Origin: Candidatus Avedoeria danica
GTDB taxonomy: Bacteria > Chloroflexota > Anaerolineae > Epilineales > Epilineaceae
Assembly: GCA_016703025.1 (NCBI GenBank)
Contig: JADJCV010000004.1
Coordinates: 434,001-498,000, forward strand
Reading direction: 5' to 3'
Length of the DNA: 64,000 bases
Shown here: piece by piece, positions 42,976-49,990 of the stretch
How positions within the stretch are numbered: position 1 is the stretch's first letter
How the letters are laid out: every line of letters begins with the position of its first letter
The notes under the pieces: generated by a model
The model's input: only the letters and a program-made list of their open reading frames with translations
Told to the model about the DNA's origin: nothing
Database searches by the model: none
Translations under genes and position numbers: made by a program

Positions 42976-45759
42976 TCAGCACTCGGAATAGCCGCACGTG
43001 AAGCATTTCTGGCACCCCTCGATATGAACGAACGTGGCGAAGTGGCACGATGGGCAGAGGTCGCCGCCCGGCATGTGCGGTGCGGGGTCTGTGCCGTCGC
43101 CGTGGCCGTCCGGAACGCCGCCGCTCGGACCCTGGACGCTTCCGATGGCCGTTGCGTCTTCGGCGGACGCCGGGAACAGCCCCGGCTGGACGGCCTCCGC
43201 GCCACTGTCGCCGGCCGTCGCGTCCCGCAGCGCGCTGGCGATGCCGTCCGGGATCGACCGGACACGGTCCGGTCCGAACCCGACGTGCCGGCTGCCGCCG
43301 ATCCCCTCGAGCTCGTCGACGACGAGCCGGAGGCGCTCGCTGGGTCGCAACCGGCTCGGCATCCGCAGCAGCAGGCTGATCAGCCGGCCCATCGCCTCGG
43401 CGTCCGCCGCCAGATCGCTGCCCGCCTTGCCGACGTTCACGAAGACTTCGAACGGCTCGTTCTCCTCGGCCAGGTTGACCGTGACGTACGCCTTGCCGAA
43501 CGGCGTGTTCACCCGCACCGTCCGCCCAACGGTCTGTCGTGGGCGCCGCCGAATCGCGTCGGCCGTCGGCCAAGCACGCATCGACGAAGCCGTTCCCACC
43601 GCGTCGTCGCCCCCCCCCCCGGCCAACTCCCCCCCCGCGTGTAGGGGCACGGCGTCGGCGGCGTCGTCGGTGGTGGAATCCCCGTCGTCCTTCCGGTGCA
43701 GCACCTGCTCGTTCCGCGAACCGTCGCGGTAGATCGTGCCGCCCTTGCACCCGAGGCGGTACATCTCCTCGTACAGCGTCCGCGTCTGTTCGATCGTGTA
43801 CTCGGCCGGGACGTTGCACGTCTTGGAGATCGCCGAGTCGATCCAGCGCTGGATGGCGGCCTGCGCCCCGACATGTTCGAGCGGCGTCAGGTCCATCGCG
43901 GTGACGAAGTGCGCAGGCAGCTCGGCCGCGTCGGGGTGCGCGGCGCGCCACTCGTTCACGACCGCCACGGTCTCCTCGTGCCAGCCCAGCCGGCTCTTGC
44001 GGTAGAAGGACCAGCTGAAGAACGGCTCGATGCCGGTGCTCGTGTTCACCATCGTGCCGGTCGTGCCCGTCGGCGCCTGGGTCAGGAGCGTGACGTTGCG
44101 CAGCCCCTTGGCGCGCACGGCGTCGCGCACCTCGTCGGGCATGCCCAGCATGTAGCCGCTTTGGAGAAGCGGCTCGGCTTCGAACCGCGGGAAGCTGCCC
44201 TTCTCGGCGGCGATATCGCTCGACGCCAGATAGGCCTCGCGGGAGATGAACGCGAACAACCCGTCGCAGAACGCGTTGCCCTCCGCGCTGCCGTAGCGAA
44301 CGCCGCAGCGCACCATCAGCTCGGCCAGCCCCATCGTCCCGAGCCCGACGCGCCGTTCCGACTTCTGCTGGGCCTCGTTCTCGGCAAAGTGGTAGGGTGT
44401 GGCGTCGATCACGTCGTCCAGGAACCGCACGGCGTAGCGCACCCCTTGCCCGAGCGCAGGCCAGTCGACCTCGCCGGCGGGGGTGTGGAAGCGGGCGAGG
44501 TTCAGGGCGCCGAGGTTGCAGACGCCCCATGCCGGGAGTCCCTGCTCGCCGCACGGATTCGTGCAGATGATGGGCGCAAAGTACCACGAGTTCGACAACT
44601 GGTTCGTTCGTTCCCCGAACCACACCCCCGGCTCCGCGCTGGCCCAGGCGCTCTCGATGATCGTGTCCCAGAGCTCGCGCGCGCGGACCGTCTTATACGC
44701 GATGACCGGATGCCCGGCGGCGCGCCATGCGGCCAGGTCGCCGTCCCACGCCGTGTCGTACGCGGGCGCGTTCGTGTCCGGGAACACCAGTTCCCAGTCG
44801 CCGTCCGCCTGCACGGCAGCCATGAAGTCGTCCGTGATGCCCACCGAGATGTTCGCGTTCGTGATCCGGCCCATCGTCCGCTTGGCTTCGATGAACTCCG
44901 CCACGTCCGGGTGCCAGACGTTCAGAATGAGCATCAGGGCGCCGCGGCGGCTGCCACCCTGCTCGATCAGGCCCGTCACGAAGCTGTAGACCGATCCCCA
45001 GGACACGGCGCCGCTCGAGCGGCCGTTCACGCCGCGCACGTAGGCGTAGCGCGGGCGGAGCGAGCTGAGGTTGATCCCGACGCCGCCGCCGCGCGACATG
45101 ATCTCGGCCATCTGGGACAGCGTCGTGAAGATCCCGTCGCGGCTGTCGCGCGGGTTGGGGATGACATAACAATTGTAGAACGTCAGGTTCTGGTCCGTGC
45201 CGGCCGCCGTCAGGATCCGCCCGCCGGGCACGAACCGCCACCCGCCGAGCAGCCACTCGAAGCGCGCCGCCCACGCGTCCCGATCGGCGGGCGCCTCGAC
45301 GGCCGCGATCCCGCGGGCGACACGGGCCTGCATCTCGTCCGGGTGGAGCTCGATCGGCCGGTCGATGTGCTCGAGCGCCCGATCGACCGACTCGCCGCCG
45401 TCCAACGCCACCGTCGCGTGGCCGCCGCCGACCGCGGTGACGACGCCGATCTCCCGCTGCCCCGTCGCGGTGTCCACGCACACGACGACGGTGTCGCCGA
45501 CGGAGAGGTGGGCCTTGTCCATGTCTTTGTGCGCGTACCGGTCGAGGAAGATCCGCTCGCCGAGTTCGCCGAGCGCGTTGAGTTCACCCTCGGCCACGCG
45601 GCGTCCGAGCTGTGCCGGTACGGCGTCGTGCTCCGCGCCGTCGCGTTCGGTCGGGCGCGGTCCGTCATCGGCAGGAGCGGCAACGGCAGCGGCGGAATCG
45701 GAAGCGGCGGCGTGGTGCCCGCCCTCTGCGGCGGGGGCCGGCCATGCGATCTTGGCCAT
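42976..45759 (-). CDS. nrdJ: Vitamin B12-dependent (class II) ribonucleotide reductase
   Basis: 927 aa. Reduces ribonucleotides using adenosylcobalamin. The N-terminal accessory region contains a VGDTVVVCVDTATGQREIG domain. The barrel has NLTFYNCYVIP, SRGGGVGINLSSLRP, NPCGEQGLPAWGVCNLGALNL (active-site Cys and Glu, about 400), LTQAPTGTTGTM and SKTCNVPAEYTI. The C-terminal domain ends with a four-Cys zinc site/redox tail CPSCH...CQKCFTCGYSEC. A non-conserved linker of about 60 aa before RTVRVNTPFG contains G11 and G8 tracts and a REP-like head. Three nt separate it from nrdR. Confidence 0.95.
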   Translation of the reverse strand: MAKIAWPAPAAEGGHHAAASDSAAAVAAPADDGPRPTERDGAEHDAVPAQLGRRVAEGELNALGELGERIFLDRYAHKDMDKAHLSVGDTVVVCVDTATGQREIGVVTAVGGGHATVALDGGESVDRALEHIDRPIELHPDEMQARVARGIAAVEAPADRDAWAARFEWLLGGWRFVPGGRILTAAGTDQNLTFYNCYVIPNPRDSRDGIFTTLSQMAEIMSRGGGVGINLSSLRPRYAYVRGVNGRSSGAVSWGSVYSFVTGLIEQGGSRRGALMLILNVWHPDVAEFIEAKRTMGRITNANISVGITDDFMAAVQADGDWELVFPDTNAPAYDTAWDGDLAAWRAAGHPVIAYKTVRARELWDTIIESAWASAEPGVWFGERTNQLSNSWYFAPIICTNPCGEQGLPAWGVCNLGALNLARFHTPAGEVDWPALGQGVRYAVRFLDDVIDATPYHFAENEAQQKSERRVGLGTMGLAELMVRCGVRYGSAEGNAFCDGLFAFISREAYLASSDIAAEKGSFPRFEAEPLLQSGYMLGMPDEVRDAVRAKGLRNVTLLTQAPTGTTGTMVNTSTGIEPFFSWSFYRKSRLGWHEETVAVVNEWRAAHPDAAELPAHFVTAMDLTPLEHVGAQAAIQRWIDSAISKTCNVPAEYTIEQTRTLYEEMYRLGCKGGTIYRDGSRNEQVLHRKDDGDSTTDDAADAVPLHAGGELAGGGGDDAVGTASSMRAWPTADAIRRRPRQTVGRTVRVNTPFGKAYVTVNLAEENEPFEVFVNVGKAGSDLAADAEAMGRLISLLLRMPSRLRPSERLRLVVDELEGIGGSRHVGFGPDRVRSIPDGIASALRDATAGDSGAEAVQPGLFPASAEDATAIGSVQGPSGGVPDGHGDGTDPAPHMPGGDLCPSCHFATFVHIEGCQKCFTCGYSEC
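43610..43636. repeat. Homopolymer tracts C11 and C8 inside nrdJ
   Basis: Eleven C (43610-43620) and eight C (43629-43636) on the plus strand, read as G tracts in nrdJ. They encode GGGG and GG in a linker. A GTAGGGGCAC head (from 43641) adjoins. Such tracts slip easily in replication and in sequencing. Confidence 0.9.
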
Positions 45760-45762
45760 CGG

Positions 45763-46254
45763 CTACACCTCGATCAAGCGCATCTGGCGCTTGTCTTCCT
45801 CGTCGCGCTGCTTCTGGTCACGCAGCCGCTCGATCTCGTCGACCAGACCGTCCAAGTCGGTGAACCGGCGGTAGACCGAGGCGAAGCGAACGTAGGCCAC
45901 GTCGTCCAGCAGCCGCAGCTGGGCGATCACGAGGTCGCCGATCAGCTGGCTGTCGATCTCGCTGCGCCCTTGGCGGTAGAGCTCGCTCTCCACCGTTCGC
46001 AGCAGATCGTTCACGACGTCCGTGCTGATCGGCCGCTTGGCGCACGCGATCTGAATGCTCGTGAGGAGCTTGTCCTGGCTGTAGCCCTCGCGCCGCCGAT
46101 CCCGCTTGACGACCTGTAGGTTCGTCGAGGAGAGCTGCTCGTATGTCGTGAAGCGCTGCCGGCAGCCGTCGCACTCGCGGCGCCGCCGGATCGTGCTGGC
46201 CACCTCGCGCGTGTCGACGACGTGGCTGTCGGCCTGGCAGTACGGGCACTTCAT
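45763..46254 (-). CDS. nrdR: Transcriptional repressor NrdR
   Basis: 163 aa. N-terminal zinc ribbon MKCPYCQADSHVVDTR ... CDGCRQRFTTYE, then the ATP-cone (VVKRDRRREGYSQDKLLTSIQIA). Represses ribonucleotide reductase genes when dATP is bound. It is the first gene of the nrdR-nrdJ-CYTH-ppx unit, so it would also control itself. Confidence 0.96.
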   Translation of the reverse strand: MKCPYCQADSHVVDTREVASTIRRRRECDGCRQRFTTYEQLSSTNLQVVKRDRRREGYSQDKLLTSIQIACAKRPISTDVVNDLLRTVESELYRQGRSEIDSQLIGDLVIAQLRLLDDVAYVRFASVYRRFTDLDGLVDEIERLRDQKQRDEEDKRQMRLIEV

Positions 46255-46326
46255 CGTATGCTCCGAGGCGCAACGGGAATCGAAAGGGAACCGCGTGCCA
46301 TGCGACAGGTTTGCGACGACTTTGGC

Positions 46327-46336
46327 GCAAATTTGC
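46327..46336. promoter_or_regulatory. Palindrome GCAAATTTGC in nrdR leader
   Basis: A perfect 10-bp palindrome, AT-rich against its surroundings, 73 nt upstream of nrdR and downstream of its putative -10. A candidate operator; it does not match the classical NrdR box. Confidence 0.35.
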
Positions 46337-46391
46337 CGCCGACGCTAGATGTCGTCGCGATCCAGCCGAGGGACCACCGTATCTGGGCGCG

Positions 46392-46397
46392 ATTGTA
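46392..46397 (-). promoter_or_regulatory. Extended -10 TGGTACAAT of nrdR operon
   Basis: Minus strand TGGTACAAT followed by CGCGCC. The TG two bases upstream gives an extended -10; the -35 is weak. Leader about 130 nt. Confidence 0.45.
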
Positions 46398-46449
46398 CCA
46401 CCCGGCGAAACGCGCCGCAACCGGTTTCCCGGCGAATCGACGCGTCAAC

Positions 46450-46488
46450 GCACGAGGGCGACCGGGACAAGCCCGATCGCCCTCGTGC
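46450..46488 (-). terminator. Terminator-like hairpin after ftsZ
   Basis: A 17-bp stem with one mismatch (GCACGAGGGCGACCGGG and its complement), loop ACAAG, beginning 40 nt after the ftsZ stop and lying between ftsZ and the nrdR promoter. No strong T-tract. Confidence 0.65.
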
Positions 46489-46527
46489 CCCCCGAAGGGC
46501 AGCGGCTGTGTGGGGTGGGAGGGTCGA

Positions 46528-47649
46528 TCAGCCCCCGTTCGACTGGCGCCGCAGGAACGCCGGGATGTCGATGTCGGACGCGCCGACCGGCAGCCCGCGC
46601 TGGAGCGAGGACTCGACGGAGCGCGTCACCGGGCGGCGGTGCGAGAGGTCGATCACGTTCGACGGCGTCGGGCGGCCTTCGACGCGTGCGTTCGCCTGGA
46701 AGCCGGTGGCGATGACGGTGATCCGGAGTTCCTCGTCCATCGTCGGGTCGAGCACCGCGCCGAAGATGATGTTCGCGTTCGCGTCCAGATGGCGGCCGAT
46801 GACCTCGGCGGCGTCGTTCACCTCGGTCAGCGTCATGTTCATCCCGCCCGTCACGTTGAACAGCACGCCGGTCGCGCCGTCGATCGTGATGTCGAGGAGC
46901 GGGCTCTGGATCGCGCGCTCGGCCGACTCGACCGCCCGCCGCTCGCCCTTGGCGCGCCCGACGCTCATCAGCGCCGCGCCGCCGCCGCTCATGATCGAGC
47001 GGACGTCGGCGAAGTCCAGGTTGATCAGGCCCGGTACGGTGATCAGCTCCGAGATCCCCTGGATGCCCTGGTGAAGGACCTCGTCGGCGGCGCGGAACGC
47101 GTCGTGGAACGTCAAGCGGCCGTCGTTGAGCGACATCAGCCGGTCGTTCGGGATGATGATCAGCGTGTCGACGGCCTCCGCCATCCGCTCCAGCCCGGTC
47201 TCCGCCGACCGCGACCGCGGCGTGCCCTCGAAGATGAACGGGCGCGTCACGACGCCGATCGTCAACGCGCCGGCGTCGCGGGCGATCTGGGCGACGACGG
47301 GCGCGGCGCCGGTGCCGGTCCCGCCGCCCATGCCGGCCGTGACGAAGACCATGTCGGCGCCCTTGATCGCCTCCTCGAGGTCCTCGCGGCTCTCCTCGGC
47401 CGCCCGCTCGCCGACCTCGGCGCGGCCGCCGGCGCCAAGACCCTTCGTGAGCTTCGTGCCGATCTGGAGCCGCGCGCCGGCGCGGGACAACTGGAGCGCC
47501 TGGGCATCCGTGTTGACGGTGACGAAGTCGACGCCGGTCAATCCCTCTTCGATCATCCGGTTGACGGCGTTCGATCCGCCGCCGCCGACGCCGACGACCT
47601 TGATCGTGGCCAGGTTCTCGTGCAGGTTGGTGTAGTGGTGCGGGTTCAT
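46528..47649 (-). CDS. ftsZ: Cell division GTPase FtsZ
   Basis: 373 aa. Polymerises into the Z-ring at midcell. VVGVGGGGSNAVNRM near the N-terminus, tubulin signature GGGTGTG (about 107-113), T7 loop NLDFADV, and the conserved C-terminal peptide DIDIPAFLRRQ that binds FtsA and other partners. The linker is short. GGAGG, 6 nt upstream, fixes the start. The last gene of the dcw cluster, separated from ftsA by 197 nt that are mostly 16-bp repeats. Confidence 0.98.
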   Translation of the reverse strand: MNPHHYTNLHENLATIKVVGVGGGGSNAVNRMIEEGLTGVDFVTVNTDAQALQLSRAGARLQIGTKLTKGLGAGGRAEVGERAAEESREDLEEAIKGADMVFVTAGMGGGTGTGAAPVVAQIARDAGALTIGVVTRPFIFEGTPRSRSAETGLERMAEAVDTLIIIPNDRLMSLNDGRLTFHDAFRAADEVLHQGIQGISELITVPGLINLDFADVRSIMSGGGAALMSVGRAKGERRAVESAERAIQSPLLDITIDGATGVLFNVTGGMNMTLTEVNDAAEVIGRHLDANANIIFGAVLDPTMDEELRITVIATGFQANARVEGRPTPSNVIDLSHRRPVTRSVESSLQRGLPVGASDIDIPAFLRRQSNGG

Positions 47650-47711
47650 GGGGTACCTCCGGGTTGGTGGGTCAAACGGTTCGTTGTAGCGAGCGCGGGG
47701 ACCGCGCGGTT

Positions 47712-47807
47712 GGGTCGAGTTTCAGGCGGGTCGAGTTTCAGGCGGGTCGAGTTTCAGGCGGGTCGAGTGTCAGGCGGGTCGAGTGTCAGGCGGATCGGGT
47801 GGCAGGC
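47712..47807 (-). repeat. 16-bp tandem repeat, six copies, in ftsZ leader
   Basis: Plus-strand unit GGGTCGAGTTTCAGGC three times, GGGTCGAGTGTCAGGC twice, then GGATCGGGTGGCAGGC and a further degenerate copy. It occupies the ftsA-ftsZ gap, so it lies upstream of ftsZ on the minus strand. Confidence 0.95.
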
Positions 47808-47846
47808 GGAGCGGCGTTCAAGGAGGAGGCCACTCCTTTCGGGCCT

Positions 47847-49091
47847 TCATCCGCGCCTCCCATCCCGGCGCGGCAGGAGCGTTTCGCGCATCCAGCCGAA
47901 CATGCCGCCGAGCGGCACGGCGTGGCCGTTCGTTGACACGTTGGGTACGGCCGCGTCCGGCACGCCGCGCACCGCCCACATCAGGAGCCCGACCGCCGCG
48001 GCGTGGTCGGGGCTCTTGGCGGCGTTCGTCAGCCCCGCCACCTGCGTCGGCCGTCCGACGCGGACCGGCACGCGCCAGCTCTCCTGCAGCCGATGCGGCA
48101 GGCCCTTGAGTTCCGTTCCGCCGCCCACCAGCACGACACCGGCCGGCGGGTGGTCGCCGAATCCGGCGCGTTCGATCTCGGCGAGGATCATGGACGCCAT
48201 CTCATCCGCCCGGGCCGCCAGGACGCGGCTGACGTCGCGCCGCCGAACGCTGCGCACCTGCTCCTCGCCGAACGGAACGATGTCGACCTCGGCCCGGTCG
48301 TCGTCGTGCTCGGGCAGGACGTGGCCGTGCGTCTTCTTCAGGCGCTCGGCCTGGTCGAACGGTGTCTGGAAGAGGACGGCCAGGTCGTTCGTCAGGTGCT
48401 TCCCACCGATCTTGAGCGTGGCGGTGTGAACGATCGCCCCGTCCGCGAAGCACGCGACGCCTGTCAGCGCATGCCCGAGGTCGACGACGACGACGCCGAG
48501 CTCGCGCTCGTCGGGCGTGACCGTCGCCTCGGCCGCCGCCAGCGTGCTCATGACGAGCCTGTAGCGGTCGATGTCGGCCAACTTCAGGCAGCGGCGCACC
48601 GTGTTGAACGCGCCGAGGCTGCCGGTGACGATGTGGACCTCGGCCTCCAGCCGAAAGCCCTCCATGCCGACCGGCGAGTCCACGGCGCTGCCGCCGTCCA
48701 GTCGATAGCTTCGCGGCAGGACGTGCAGCACCTCGCGCTCGGGCTCCACCGGCACGGTGCCGGCGACCTCGAGCACGCGCTCGACGTCGGTGGCGTCCAT
48801 CGGCCGCGGGCGCCGGCCGCACGGCACGGCGGCGCGGTTGGCCGTGCCCACCACGTGCGCACCGGTCACGCCGATCACCGCGGAGTCGAATGTGTCCCCC
48901 GCGAGCCGCTCGGCCCGCTCGACGCACGCCCCGATCGCCCCCGCGGCGTCCTCGACGCTCACGACCTCCCCGGCCCGGATGCCCTCGGCCGGCGCGTGGC
49001 CGGCCCCGACGACGCGCACGCCGCCGCCGGGCAGGCCCTCGCCCATGAGCGCGACGATCTTGTGCGAGCCGATATCGATGCCGATGATCAT
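47847..49091 (-). CDS. ftsA: Cell division protein FtsA
   Basis: 414 aa actin-like ATPase that tethers FtsZ to the membrane. IIGIDIGSHKIVALMGE at the start, phosphate-2 VVVDLGHALTGVACFADG, and the adenosine motif VVLVGGGTELKGL. The C-terminal amphipathic helix FGWMRETLLPRR is the membrane anchor. The start is 26 nt after the ftsQ stop. Confidence 0.96.
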   Translation of the reverse strand: MIIGIDIGSHKIVALMGEGLPGGGVRVVGAGHAPAEGIRAGEVVSVEDAAGAIGACVERAERLAGDTFDSAVIGVTGAHVVGTANRAAVPCGRRPRPMDATDVERVLEVAGTVPVEPEREVLHVLPRSYRLDGGSAVDSPVGMEGFRLEAEVHIVTGSLGAFNTVRRCLKLADIDRYRLVMSTLAAAEATVTPDERELGVVVVDLGHALTGVACFADGAIVHTATLKIGGKHLTNDLAVLFQTPFDQAERLKKTHGHVLPEHDDDRAEVDIVPFGEEQVRSVRRRDVSRVLAARADEMASMILAEIERAGFGDHPPAGVVLVGGGTELKGLPHRLQESWRVPVRVGRPTQVAGLTNAAKSPDHAAAVGLLMWAVRGVPDAAVPNVSTNGHAVPLGGMFGWMRETLLPRRDGRRG

Positions 49092-49117
49092 GGCGTTCGG
49101 TCCTTTGGTGCGTGTCG

Positions 49118-49990
49118 TTACAGTCCGGACCGCAGTCGGTAGTACGGCCGGGAGGGGAATCGCAGGTCAACCAGGCCGACCGAGTCGACCGGCGTGTCGA
49201 GCCCGCGCCGGAAAGCTTGCAGCGTGGCCGCCTGAAGCGGCGCCTGGCCGGCGTCCGCGCCGAGGATGACGGTCCAGCCGTCTTCGGTCGTGGCGCGGAA
49301 GCCTTCGGCCGGTCCGCGCCACTCCAGCGCGCCGAACCGTTCCTGATACGCCATGGCCGCCGCGACGGTGCCGGCTCCGATGAGCGACCCGATCGCCGGC
49401 GGCTGGCCGGTGGCGTCCGTGATGCGCACGAGCCCGGCCGCCCACGCGCCGTCGGGCGGCAGCGGGATCGCCCGCCCGCCCTCGTCGATCGCCACGGCGG
49501 ACGCCCCGGTCTGCCAGAGCAGCGCCGGTGCGGTCTCGACGACGCGGATCGTCACCCGGTTCGGCAGCGCCACGTCGATCGTCGCGTCCCGAATGTCGGC
49601 GAGCGCGGTGAGGCGGGCCTTTACGGTGTCGGCGTCGATCGCCAGCGCAAGCCGCCCATCGATGCCGGACTGCGCGTACACCGCGGCGCTCTTCAGGCGC
49701 TCGTTGCCGACGACGACGGCGCCGTGCACGCGGAAGCGCTGGCCGGTCCAAACGTGGACCAGCATCGCCCCGAGGAGGATGACCGAGGCCAGGCTGGCGA
49801 CGCGCGACGGGTTGCCGAGGAGCGCCGCGAGCGGCGCGCCGAGGTCGGGCGTCCGGGCGCGGTGGCGGGCGCGGACGCGGGGCACCGCGCCGGCCGGGGA
49901 CGGTGGTGCGGCGGCGAGCGCCTGTTTGCCGCGCCTGGCGCGCCAGATGCGGGTGACGCGGCGGCGCCGACGGCTAGACCAGAGCTTCAT
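49118..49990 (-). CDS. ftsQ: Cell division protein FtsQ / POTRA-domain protein
   Basis: 290 aa. Arg-rich cytoplasmic N-terminus, one TM helix (about 68-88, SLASVILLGAMLVHVW), POTRA domain (FRVHGAVVVGNERLKSAAV), then the FtsQ beta domain with IDVALPNRVTIRVVETAPALLWQ. It bridges early and late divisome proteins outside the membrane. The ATG, with GGAG 6 nt upstream, lies 17 nt inside the end of murC/murB. Placement between murB and ftsA is the classical one. Confidence 0.9.
   Translation of the reverse strand: MKLWSSRRRRRVTRIWRARRGKQALAAAPPSPAGAVPRVRARHRARTPDLGAPLAALLGNPSRVASLASVILLGAMLVHVWTGQRFRVHGAVVVGNERLKSAAVYAQSGIDGRLALAIDADTVKARLTALADIRDATIDVALPNRVTIRVVETAPALLWQTGASAVAIDEGGRAIPLPPDGAWAAGLVRITDATGQPPAIGSLIGAGTVAAAMAYQERFGALEWRGPAEGFRATTEDGWTVILGADAGQAPLQAATLQAFRRGLDTPVDSVGLVDLRFPSRPYYRLRSGL

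Noticed and set aside
46255..46391. Cobalamin riboswitch upstream of the B12-dependent RNR operon
   Set aside because: A weak resemblance to part of a B12 box (AAACCTGTCGC) only; no supporting conserved helices or terminator could be read.
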